In this document: one piece after another, positions 7,466 through 15,642 of the stretch
Layout of the letters: every line of letters starts with the position of its first letter
Numbering within the stretch: the stretch's first letter is position 1
Assembly: GCF_047872805.1 (NCBI RefSeq)
Contig: NZ_JBLQUK010000008.1
Span: 62,001-126,000 of the forward strand
Direction: 5' to 3'
From: Erythrobacter sp047872805
GTDB lineage: Bacteria; Pseudomonadota; Alphaproteobacteria; Sphingomonadales; Sphingomonadaceae
DNA: 64,000 bases
The notes under the pieces: generated by a model
Told to the model about the DNA's origin: nothing
The model's input: only the letters and a program-made list of their open reading frames with translations
Databases searched by the model: none
Made by a program: the position numbers and the translations under genes

Positions 7466-9136
7466 ATGTTAAAGAACCCTTCGGCCAAATATCGCGCCTT
7501 TCCCCCGATCAATCTGCCCGACCGCCAATGGCCAAGCCGCGTGATCGACCGCGCTCCGCGCTGGCTTTCGACCGATCTGCGCGACGGCAACCAGTCAATC
7601 ATCGACCCGATGGATGCGGTGAAGAAACGCCGGTTCTTCGATCTGCTGGTGGATATTGGCGTGAAGGAAATCGAAATCGGCTTTCCCAGTGCGGGTGCGA
7701 CCGAGTTTGATTTCATCTCCGGGCTAGTCCAATCCGGCGCGGTGCCCGATGACGTGATCGTGCAGGTCCTGACCCAGAGCCGGGAGGATCTGATCCGCAC
7801 CAGCTTCGCCAGCCTCTCCGGCGCGCGCACTGCCATTGTCCACCTCTACAACGCGGTCAGCCCGGCGTGGCGCGACATCGTGTTCCGCATGAGCAAAGAT
7901 GAAGTGCGCGACATCGCCGTCGCCGGGGCCAAGGTGATGCGCGACGAAGCAGCAAGGCAGCCCGCTACCGACTGGTATTTCCAATATTCGCCCGAGACAT
8001 TCTCCACCGCCGAACTCGATTTCAGCATCGCGGTTTGCGAAGCGGTGATGGAAGTGCTGGCTCCCTCGCCCGAACGCCCGATCATCCTCAATCTGCCCGC
8101 CACGGTGGAGGCGGCAACCCCCAATATCTACGCTGATCAGATCGAATATTTCTGCCGCAACCTGCCAAACCGTGACAGCGCGGTCATCTCGCTGCACACC
8201 CACAATGATCGCGGCACCGGGGTCGCGGCGGCGGAACTGGGGCTGATGGCGGGCGCGGACCGGGTAGAAGGCTGCCTGTTCGGCAATGGCGAACGCACCG
8301 GCAATTGCTGTCTGGTGACCATGGGCCTCAACCTCTACACCCAAGGCGTTGATCCCGGCCTCGATTTCTCCGATATCGACCGGGTGATCGAGACGGTCGA
8401 ATATTGCAACGGATTGCCCGTGCACCAACGCCATCCTTACGGCGGCGAGTTGGTCTACACTGCCTTTTCCGGCAGCCATCAGGACGCGATCAAGAAAGGT
8501 TTTGAGGCGCGCGCTCAGCAAAATGACGATGGCTGGCGCGTTCCCTATCTGCCGATTGATCCCGCCGATCTGGGTCGCAATTACGAAGCCGTGATCCGCG
8601 TCAATTCGCAAAGCGGTAAAGGCGGGTTCGCCTGGGTGCTGGAACAGGATCAGGGGCTCAAACTGCCCAAGGCGATGCAGGCCGACTTCTCGCGCCATGT
8701 GCAGCATCTGGCCGATGAACTCGGGCGCGAACTGGGCGCGAGCGACATCTGGGATGCGTTCCGCAAGGCCTATCACGTTCAGACCCATCCGAAACATTTC
8801 CAACTGGTCGATTACGAGGAAAGCCGGGGCCAAGACGGGACAAGGATTTTCGCAGGCAAAATCGCGGTTGGCGGCAGCGAACAAAGCGTATCGGGGCGCG
8901 GCAACGGATTGATCTCCAGCGTCGTGAGCACTCTGGAGGACGCATTCGAGCTTGATCTGAAAGTGCTCGACTATTCCGAACACGCATTGGGATCGGGCCG
9001 CGACGCGCGCGCCGCTGCCTATCTTTTATGCGAATCCGGTGGCCGCGTAATTTGGGGCTGCGGCATCGACGAAGACATCGCCACAGCCAGCGTCCGCGCC
9101 GTGCTGAGCGCGGCGAATTCGGCGGTGGGGGCCTGA
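7466..9136 (+). CDS. leuA: 2-isopropylmalate synthase
   Basis: 556 residues. Condenses acetyl-CoA with 2-oxoisovalerate, the committed step of leucine synthesis. The catalytic TIM barrel has DLRDGNQSIIDPMD, SLHTHNDRGTGVAAAELGLMAGADRVEGCLFGNGERTGN (His-x-His metal ligands and GNGERTGN loop). The C-terminal third (FQLVDYEESRGQ, GKIAVGG, SGRGNGLISSV) is the leucine-sensing regulatory domain. Size and motifs match the long LeuA subfamily also found in actinobacteria. Start choice between TTG 7442 and ATG 7466 is uncertain; neither has a strong ribosome site, and ATG gives the family N-terminus MLKNPSAKYRAFPP. Confidence 0.93.
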   Translation: MLKNPSAKYRAFPPINLPDRQWPSRVIDRAPRWLSTDLRDGNQSIIDPMDAVKKRRFFDLLVDIGVKEIEIGFPSAGATEFDFISGLVQSGAVPDDVIVQVLTQSREDLIRTSFASLSGARTAIVHLYNAVSPAWRDIVFRMSKDEVRDIAVAGAKVMRDEAARQPATDWYFQYSPETFSTAELDFSIAVCEAVMEVLAPSPERPIILNLPATVEAATPNIYADQIEYFCRNLPNRDSAVISLHTHNDRGTGVAAAELGLMAGADRVEGCLFGNGERTGNCCLVTMGLNLYTQGVDPGLDFSDIDRVIETVEYCNGLPVHQRHPYGGELVYTAFSGSHQDAIKKGFEARAQQNDDGWRVPYLPIDPADLGRNYEAVIRVNSQSGKGGFAWVLEQDQGLKLPKAMQADFSRHVQHLADELGRELGASDIWDAFRKAYHVQTHPKHFQLVDYEESRGQDGTRIFAGKIAVGGSEQSVSGRGNGLISSVVSTLEDAFELDLKVLDYSEHALGSGRDARAAAYLLCESGGRVIWGCGIDEDIATASVRAVLSAANSAVGA

Positions 9137-9335
9137 GGGGGCGAAGATCTTCTGACGGGTGGTCAGCAGATGCTTGGGTATGCATTCGCCGACGATTACG
9201 TGCCAAACGCAGACATCGATTACGGGCGTTTGTCGGACAGCGCTGTAACCTTATCGATTTTTGAATCGAATAAGTTTGGAAACACGCAATCAATTCGGAA
9301 GCACGCAATCAAGACGTCGTGGAGGGGAAATTATC

Positions 9336-10958
9336 ATGAGAACCGCGCTCTTCAGTTTGATGCTTATCCTGCCTGTTTCCAGCGTGCAGGCAAGCGAGCC
9401 ACAGCCCTATGAGATGCCGCGAACGGAGGTCGTTCCCATTCAGGACAGCGGTGCCGACCGGCAATATGAACTCTATATCAAACTGCCCGAAGACTATGCG
9501 GACAACCCGGACACCAAATACCCGGTGATCTACACAACCGATGCTGTGGTGCACATGGACATGCTGTCTGGTGCCACGGAGTTCCTGATGCCTGATGTTA
9601 TCTTGGTAGGCATCTCCTATCAAAAGGATTTTGGCGACGAATGGCCGCATGCGAGCAGGTTTCGCGACTATACGGTAACGGCGTTCGACAATCCGGAATA
9701 TCAAGCCCGTTTTCAGGCCGGGCAGGCCGGCCATCACCTGGATTTCATTCGCAATGAAGTAATGCCGTATGTCGAAAGCACATATCGAACGGATCCACGG
9801 GAAAATACATATTTCGGCTATTCGCTGGGCGCCGCGTTCGGCGCTTATACCTTATTGGCACGTCCGGACACGTTTAAGAACTATATCCTCGGCAGTCCGG
9901 CTTTCAGCCAGCGCGGCCTCCAATATATCGATGAACTCGAAGCGGAAACCGCCCTTCGCCAGGATACGGCGAACGTAAATGTCTTCGTTTCCCTTGGCGA
10001 ACTGGAAGAAAGCGAAGTGGAAGAAGTCGGCCATTTCATGCGAGTGCTGCGGCGCAGGGATCGGTCGGATATCACTCTCATGGGTCTTGAAATCATTGAG
10101 GGTTCCAACCATTCTACCGCGTTTCCCGAGACCGTCGTTCGCGCCGTCAGATGGTTGTTCGATAGAAGCAGCAAACCGGATCAGTATCTGGGACAGATAC
10201 CTCCCGGATCGACGCCCGAGCGATTTGCTCCCGGACTAGTTTCGACGGAGCATTGGGAATATGGCGGCACTTTTTCACCCGATATGAAAGAGTTCTACTT
10301 TTTAAAAGACGGCGGGACTGAACAAACCTCTTTCATTGTCTTCAAATACCAAGACAACCAATGGCAAGAGACTGTGATCTCGCCAAGGGTGGGGCAACCC
10401 TTCATCTCTCCCGATGGTCAAACCATGCATTTGGGCAAGCGGTACATGGATCGCGTCGAGGGTGGTTGGTCGGAAAGAAGAGAGCTTGGAGGGGAATTAG
10501 AGAACTTCCCGATCATGCGCCTCACGGCCTCATCGCAAGGCACCTATGTTTTCGACGAGTTCACCAGAGATGGAGATGGTCTTCTGCGCTATTCGCGACT
10601 TGTAGACGGCAATCGCGAGGCTCCGAAACCGTTTGGCGAAGCGATCAATTCCGGAACATACAATGGCCATCCCTTCATCGCGCCGGATGAGTCTTACATC
10701 ATCTGGGATAGCAAGAGAGATGGCGGCTTTGGCGACTCCGATATCTACATCAGTTTCAGGCGGTCGGACGGAACATGGGGCGACGCAATCAATCTGGGCG
10801 ACAGGGTGAACACCGACGCCTGGGAAGCGAGTCCCAGCGTCACGCCGGATGGAAAATATCTTTTCTTCAACCGGAATATCGGATCGGATGCCTATGAGAA
10901 TGTCGATATTTACTGGGTAGACGCTCAGGTTATCGAGGACCTCAAACCCGCAAATTAG
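9336..10958 (+). CDS. Exported esterase/beta-propeller fusion protein
   Basis: 540 residues. Signal peptide MRTALFSLMLILPVSSVQA, cleavage likely before SEP. Residues ~25-290 look like an alpha/beta-hydrolase of the putative esterase (EstD/enterochelin-esterase-like) family, with nucleophile elbow FGYSLGAAFGAY and a late His in GSNHSTAFPE. The C-terminal half contains TolB/PD40-like propeller repeats, such as SPDMKEFYF, SPDGQTMHL and TPDGKYLFFNRN. So a periplasmic or secreted hydrolase with a propeller module; substrate unknown. ATG 9336 has GGAGGGG upstream; an earlier in-frame start would hide the signal peptide. Its codon and base use is somewhat more AT-rich than the neighbours, which may point to acquisition. 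Confidence 0.75.
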   Translation: MRTALFSLMLILPVSSVQASEPQPYEMPRTEVVPIQDSGADRQYELYIKLPEDYADNPDTKYPVIYTTDAVVHMDMLSGATEFLMPDVILVGISYQKDFGDEWPHASRFRDYTVTAFDNPEYQARFQAGQAGHHLDFIRNEVMPYVESTYRTDPRENTYFGYSLGAAFGAYTLLARPDTFKNYILGSPAFSQRGLQYIDELEAETALRQDTANVNVFVSLGELEESEVEEVGHFMRVLRRRDRSDITLMGLEIIEGSNHSTAFPETVVRAVRWLFDRSSKPDQYLGQIPPGSTPERFAPGLVSTEHWEYGGTFSPDMKEFYFLKDGGTEQTSFIVFKYQDNQWQETVISPRVGQPFISPDGQTMHLGKRYMDRVEGGWSERRELGGELENFPIMRLTASSQGTYVFDEFTRDGDGLLRYSRLVDGNREAPKPFGEAINSGTYNGHPFIAPDESYIIWDSKRDGGFGDSDIYISFRRSDGTWGDAINLGDRVNTDAWEASPSVTPDGKYLFFNRNIGSDAYENVDIYWVDAQVIEDLKPAN

Positions 10959-11465
10959 AACGAAGGTGTCACTGTTACCGGCAGAGCCTTGCTAACGCTT
11001 AAAATCTGTGTCTCGTCTGTTGCTGGCATTGGACTGGCCGGGTGCGGACCTCGGAAGTCTGCTCGCCAGCCACCTGTCAACCCTCGGCCCTTCGATCTCG
11101 AACACTGACAGCCGCCTCTGCTTACCCTTATCCGGCGAAGCCGTTTGATGCTGAGTGGCTCCCGATCGTTTTCCTACTCACTCGCGCACCACTAGAACGG
11201 AGCGATGAGCCGCGCCACTTCCCCCTTCATTACCCCTCGCGATGTTGACACCTTCCCTGCCGAAAAGTGTCACTTTGCAGCTCTCAACGGTCACACTTTG
11301 ACCGCCAACAGTCAGACCTCGGACGAAAAGGTCGCGCTTCGACCCGCTTCAGTCACACTCTCGCGCCCTACAGTGACACAATCGGGTTTCCTTCCTTTGG
11401 ACTGTGTTCCATGTGTTCCATCCTGTAGGACTTCGCACCTTAAGAGGATGCGGGAAAGGGCACCA
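10959..11465. other. 507-bp intergenic region with TGTCAC/TGACAC motifs; no gene recognised
   Basis: No ORF here looks coding. The region is unusual in carrying many GTGTCAC, GTCACAC and TGACAC words between about 10973 and 11385 and a CCTGTAGGA at 11422-11430. The same words occur in the intergenic repeats at 24060-24243 and 63278-63445, so part of this stretch (about 11240-11430) may be a diverged copy of that element. Confidence 0.45.
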
Positions 11466-12527
11466 ATGACCGAAGCGATTCTAGAACCCGAAGCGATCCT
11501 TGAGCCGGACTTGGCGATCATCGATCCGCATCATCACCTGTGGGACCTGCGCCCCATGCTGCCAATGTTCCCTACCCCGCGGCACCGCTTCATCGAAACA
11601 CTGGTGCCGGTGGCGCATTACACTTTCGATCAGTTCAGCGCAGAGGTCGCAAGCAGCGGCCACAACGTCATTGCCACCGTCTTCATGGAATGCGGCGCGT
11701 TCTACAACGGTGCTTATGGTGATGCGCTGAAACCGGTGGGCGAAGTCGAGTTTGTCAACGGCGTCGCGGCGCAATCGGCCAGCGGGCTGTATGGCAAGAC
11801 TCGGTTGTGCGCCGGGATCGTCGGCCATGCAGACCTGACGCGGGGGAGCGCGGCGGGCGAAGTGCTCGACGCGCTGATGGCGGCCAGCCCACGCTTTCGC
11901 GGCATCCGCCATCAGGGCGCGTGGGATGCAGACCCGGAGGTGCTCGGCCCGCCCTTTCACGCTCCGCCGCAGCTGTATCGCGATGCGACCTTCCGCGAAG
12001 GCTTCGCTGAACTGGGCAAGCGCGCTCTCAGCTTTGATGCGTGGATACTGGAGCCGCAGATTGCCGACGTGATCGACCTTGCGCGCGCCTTCCCTGATGT
12101 GCCGATCTGCCTGGACCATTGCGGCACGCCGCTGGGTTGCGCAAGCTATGCCGGCAGGTTGGAAGAGCGCTTCTCCATCTGGCGCGATGCGATCATGGAA
12201 CTGGGGAAGTGCGAGAATGTGATGGTGAAGCTGGGCGGACTGGCGATGCACAATTGCGCTCTGCCCGAAGCTGGCCCGGCGGCGGGCGCGGGCTCGGAAG
12301 AGCTGGCACGGCTTTGGAAGCCTTATGTCGAAACCTGTATCGAGGCGTTCGGCACCGATAGAGCGATGTTCGAAAGCAACTATCCGGTTGATCGCTGGGG
12401 CGCGAGTTACCCGGTGTTGTGGAACGCCTTCAAACGGATCACTGCGGGTGCGAGCGCGGAAGAGAAGTCAGCGCTCTATGCCGGAAACGCAGCGCGGTTC
12501 TACGACATTGAACAGGTGCTTGCCTGA
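11466..12527 (+). CDS. Amidohydrolase-2 family metal-dependent hydrolase
   Basis: 353 residues, TIM-barrel amidohydrolase (PF04909 type). IDPHHHLWDL near residue 17 gives the metal-binding His-x-His, ICLDHCGTPLG supplies the conserved His-Cys-Gly strand, and MFESNYPVDRWGASY carries the C-terminal Asp. Related enzymes hydrolyse lactones or decarboxylate aromatic/heterocyclic acids, but nothing here fixes the substrate. The N-terminus has an internal duplication (EAILEP twice). Start at 11466 is chosen because the domain begins just after it; the longer open frame reaches back into the non-coding repeat region. The next gene starts 49 bp downstream. Confidence 0.85.
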   Translation: MTEAILEPEAILEPDLAIIDPHHHLWDLRPMLPMFPTPRHRFIETLVPVAHYTFDQFSAEVASSGHNVIATVFMECGAFYNGAYGDALKPVGEVEFVNGVAAQSASGLYGKTRLCAGIVGHADLTRGSAAGEVLDALMAASPRFRGIRHQGAWDADPEVLGPPFHAPPQLYRDATFREGFAELGKRALSFDAWILEPQIADVIDLARAFPDVPICLDHCGTPLGCASYAGRLEERFSIWRDAIMELGKCENVMVKLGGLAMHNCALPEAGPAAGAGSEELARLWKPYVETCIEAFGTDRAMFESNYPVDRWGASYPVLWNAFKRITAGASAEEKSALYAGNAARFYDIEQVLA

Positions 12528-12576
12528 TTGCATTCTGCAACCTACCGCGCGTCCAATGCCATTTCAGGAGTCCTCC

Positions 12577-13581
12577 ATGCCGCTTCCCGCCCCTTTCAAC
12601 CGCCTCCGCCTGCCGCTGATCGGATCGCCGCTGTTCATCGTCTCAGGTCCGGAGTTGGTGATTGCGCAGTGCAAGGCGGGGATTATCGGCAGCTTTCCGG
12701 CATTGAACGCGCGGCCGCAGACGCTGCTCGAAGAATGGCTGCACCAGATCACCGAAGAACTGGCCAAGCACAATCGGGAGAACCCTGATCGCCCGGCGGC
12801 CCCGTTTGCGGTCAATCAGATCATCCACCGCACCAACGACCGCGTCGATGCCGACATGGCCACTTGCGAAAAATGGCAAGTGCCGATGGTCATCACCTCG
12901 CTGGGCGCGCGCGAGGAGATCTTTCAGGCGGTCAAGAACTGGGGCGGGATCACCATGCATGATGTGATCAACAACCGCTTTGCCATGAAGGCGATCGAAA
13001 AGGGCGCAACCGGGCTGATTCCAGTTGCCGCGGGCGCAGGTGGTCATGCGGGCGCGCTTTCACCCTTTGCCCTGATGCAGGAAATCCGCGAGTGGTTTGG
13101 CGGGCTGGTCGCGTTGTCTGGCTCGGTCGCGCACGGGGCCTCGATCCTCGCCGCGCAATCCTTGCGCGCTGATTTCGCCTATGCCGGGAGCGCCTTCATC
13201 GCCACCGAAGAGGCAAACGCGGATCAGGCCTACAAGCAAGGCATCGTGGATGGCGATGCGAGCGGGATCGTCTACACCAACCTGTTCACCGGAGTGCATG
13301 GCAATTACCTGCGGTCCTCGATCGAAAGAGCGGGCCTGGACCCCGAAAATCTGCCAGTCAGCGATCCGTCCAAGATGAACTTCGGCAGTGGCGGCAACAC
13401 CAAAGCCAAGGCATGGAAAGACATCTGGGGCTCAGGTCAGGGCGTGGGTGCGATCAAATCGGTGGGCAGCGTTGAGGACCTCGTCGCCCGGATGGAGCGC
13501 GAATATCATGAAGCCAAGGCCCGGTTGCTGGAAAACTCAAACTACACAGCGTGGCGGGCTATGGCGGAGGAGGCGGAATAG
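12577..13581 (+). CDS. Nitronate monooxygenase (2-nitropropane dioxygenase-like)
   Basis: 334 residues, FMN TIM barrel of the NMO/NPD family. Visible motifs: LPLIGSPLFIVSGPEL at the N-terminus, PVAAGAGGHAG for flavin phosphate contact, ALSGSVAHGASILAAQSLRADFAYAGSAFIATEEA, and HDVINNRFAMKA. Such enzymes oxidise alkyl nitronates such as propionate-3-nitronate; the sequence does not prove that substrate. CAGGAG lies 6 bases before the ATG at 12577. It probably shares a transcript with the amidohydrolase, and its 3' end overlaps the convergent AHH gene by 23 bp. Confidence 0.85.
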   Translation: MPLPAPFNRLRLPLIGSPLFIVSGPELVIAQCKAGIIGSFPALNARPQTLLEEWLHQITEELAKHNRENPDRPAAPFAVNQIIHRTNDRVDADMATCEKWQVPMVITSLGAREEIFQAVKNWGGITMHDVINNRFAMKAIEKGATGLIPVAAGAGGHAGALSPFALMQEIREWFGGLVALSGSVAHGASILAAQSLRADFAYAGSAFIATEEANADQAYKQGIVDGDASGIVYTNLFTGVHGNYLRSSIERAGLDPENLPVSDPSKMNFGSGGNTKAKAWKDIWGSGQGVGAIKSVGSVEDLVARMEREYHEAKARLLENSNYTAWRAMAEEAE

Positions 13582-14146
13582 GTTCCTGCGTCGCTTCCCA
13601 CAACAGTTCTGCCATGGCATCAAGCTCGCTAAAGTCGAAACCGGTGCCGAGTGGGTCCTTGCGGTTGAGCACCATGCGGCGGCGGTCGCTGAGCAAGCGT
13701 TTGCGGAGCGCAGATTGCAACAGGGTGAGCCGCTCCAGCGCTTCACGCATTGCGGTTTCGGTGTCCTTACCCTGTGTGGCTGACCAGTGCTCTTCGATCC
13801 GGCCAACACGTTCAAGCACCAGTTCGTTATACTGGCGGTGCGGTCCCCGGTGCAGCGGCATTCCAGTGCGCAGGCTGGCCTCGTCGGTGGCTGGCAACAA
13901 CAGACCATTGGCGCGAAAGTCGTCAAACCCGACCGAAGCCCGCCCGATCTTTTCGAACATGAGACCAAAGCAATGTTTCGACAGCAATTGGCGCGGCAAG
14001 ATGTGGTGGCGTTGTAACCCTTTGTCAAAACCGGGAGTGCCGCAGCGATTGACCGAACGAAAGGGTATTAGCCGTCGCCGTGCAGCATGGTTTGATGACC
14101 AGCGGTTGGTTTCGGGAAATGAGATTCGTACACGCCCCTTGTGCAT
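13559..14146 (-). CDS. AHH/HNH-like nuclease domain protein
   Basis: 195 residues. The core RHHILPRQLL, then FDDFRANGLLLPAT and GMPLHRGPHRQYNELV is characteristic of the AHH family, a branch of HNH-type endonucleases first noted as C-terminal toxin domains of polymorphic toxins. The paired His would be catalytic/metal-binding. Here the domain is near the N-terminus of a small stand-alone protein with no visible secretion or repeat module; the C-terminus ends in a polyproline tail. It starts 7 bp after an upstream gene on the same strand, suggesting a two-gene unit. Toxin activity is inference only; similar stand-alone genes may be ordinary nucleases. Confidence 0.7.
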   Translation of the reverse strand: MHKGRVRISFPETNRWSSNHAARRRLIPFRSVNRCGTPGFDKGLQRHHILPRQLLSKHCFGLMFEKIGRASVGFDDFRANGLLLPATDEASLRTGMPLHRGPHRQYNELVLERVGRIEEHWSATQGKDTETAMREALERLTLLQSALRKRLLSDRRRMVLNRKDPLGTGFDFSELDAMAELLWEATQEPIPPPPP

Positions 14147-14152
14147 ATAAGA

Positions 14153-14881
14153 TCATTCGCGCCAAACTCTTACGAATTTCCCATTGCGCGAAGGGCGCAT
14201 GACCAAAACGTTGCCATCAGGTGCAACGATTCGCTCGCTCCCTTCGGTCCCGCCGACCAACACCAGTTGGTTAATCAAACGAACCGCCAGCCTCGTGGCA
14301 GACACCGTGTCTGCGGAAAGCGGTGGTTCGATCCGCAATTCCTGATCGATCCAGAACCCAAGACCCACGCTCTGCAAAGCGCCATCGACGGTCTGGCGAA
14401 ACGCGGTCAGCCCAAGGGCGGGAAACGGACCGCCGTCGAGCCAGGCGGTAATGACCGATTCAAAGAAGCGACGCCCGATAACGCTTTCGGAGGGCGGCCA
14501 GACTATCGCCACGATGCTGTCAAAATGATGGACGAGATCGCGCGCGACCGCCATCAAAGCCTTCGCCACCGGCAATGTTCCTTCGCCCCCGGCCAGATGA
14601 TACCCAGGGATCAGCTGCAATGCTTCGAACTCGGATGATATGGGAATTTCGGGAATGTCGAACCGGTTCCGAATGATTGGAAGGGCGACTTCCTTGCCCG
14701 GCTCGAGTCCAACCAGATCGAACATCAACCCGTCGCGCAGCAGTTCCAGCCATACACGATCATCGGTCGCCGTCCCTTCTTCGCCAATTTGCCGAACCTG
14801 TTCGCCGCGCTCTGCGACCAGTTGCACTGGGGCGCAGCTTACTGGGTCATGAGAGATTGCTATGGCACGCTGCCCACTCAC
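14153..14881 (-). CDS. Unknown protein paired with the AHH gene (DUF4261-like?)
   Basis: 242 residues from a GTG at 14881. I do not recognise it firmly; the segment HLAGGEGTLPVAKALMAVARDL followed by AIVWPPSESVIGRRFF and GGPFPALGLTAF recalls DUF4261. No signal peptide or membrane segment. The same frame stays open to about 14962 and reads like protein (GLYLLFAAGKRPDS), but there is no ATG, GTG or TTG in that extension, so the true start may be lost to a mutation or frameshift. Its stop is 7 bp before the AHH gene, so the two are probably cotranscribed. A partner or immunity role is only a guess. Confidence 0.55.
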   Translation of the reverse strand: MSGQRAIAISHDPVSCAPVQLVAERGEQVRQIGEEGTATDDRVWLELLRDGLMFDLVGLEPGKEVALPIIRNRFDIPEIPISSEFEALQLIPGYHLAGGEGTLPVAKALMAVARDLVHHFDSIVAIVWPPSESVIGRRFFESVITAWLDGGPFPALGLTAFRQTVDGALQSVGLGFWIDQELRIEPPLSADTVSATRLAVRLINQLVLVGGTEGSERIVAPDGNVLVMRPSRNGKFVRVWRE

Positions 14882-15078
14882 GAACTCTCTTATCGCAGCA
14901 CTGTCAGGCCGCTTGCCTGCGGCAAACAGCAGATAAAGCCCATTGGCATCGGAACCCGATGTCTTAGTGATTGGTCACAATCCCTTCTTTTGTGCGACCC
15001 TTGGCTTCCCTGAAAATCGGACGTGATGCCTTCCCCCCAGATGCCGACTCCCGAAACCAGTATAATAGTCTGCGCGGG

Positions 15079-15561
15079 TCAGAATGCACCAATTAAAACC
15101 CCTTCTGCCATTGCTAGTCCAAGTTGCCTGCAATCGTTCAAAACCTTGTCAGAGAGAGATTTTTCCGCAAGAATCTGATCGGGTGTTTGCGCATCAAAGT
15201 TTACAATCATAGGCTGCGACACACGCTTTAAACGCCACCCGGTAGCGATCCGGTCAAGCTGACGTTGAGCGCCCTCCCCATCCGAACCTGCAGCAATAAT
15301 GGTCGCATAGGGGCGTCCTTCTATGCGTCCCAAGACCGGGTAGAAATTGCTATCGAACATTTCCTTCATTTCGCCGCTCAAGCTACCGAGATTTTCAGGG
15401 CATACAAACAGATAGCCCTGCGCGTTGAGCAAGTCCTGTTGCGCGACATCTTTTGCGCGCAACAATCGAGCGGAACCATGATCGCTGGCAGCGCGGGCCA
15501 TTTGTTCGCTCGCGCCGGTACGGCTGTGCCAGATCACTAAAAGGGTTGGGCCGTCGCTCAT
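15079..15561 (-). CDS. Flavodoxin-like NAD(P)H oxidoreductase family protein
   Basis: 160 residues with a flavodoxin fold: LLVIWHSRTGASEQMARA is the N-terminal FMN phosphate loop, YLFVCPENLGSLSGEMKEMFDSNFY matches the isoalloxazine-binding strand of the WrbA/NADPH-dependent FMN reductase group, and ATIIAAGSDGEGA follows. Likely a cytosolic quinone/flavin reductase or electron carrier. Start at 15561 puts the flavin loop near residue 10; the open frame continues upstream into the divergent recJ promoter region and is not used. Divergent from recJ with 81 bp between starts. Confidence 0.75.
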   Translation of the reverse strand: MSDGPTLLVIWHSRTGASEQMARAASDHGSARLLRAKDVAQQDLLNAQGYLFVCPENLGSLSGEMKEMFDSNFYPVLGRIEGRPYATIIAAGSDGEGAQRQLDRIATGWRLKRVSQPMIVNFDAQTPDQILAEKSLSDKVLNDCRQLGLAMAEGVLIGAF

Positions 15562-15642
15562 TATTCGCACCTCGCCAATGAGCCTGTCGATTGTCAATGC
15601 CCTGCCCTGTCGCTCCTCTTCCCAATCCGCTAGTCCGACACA

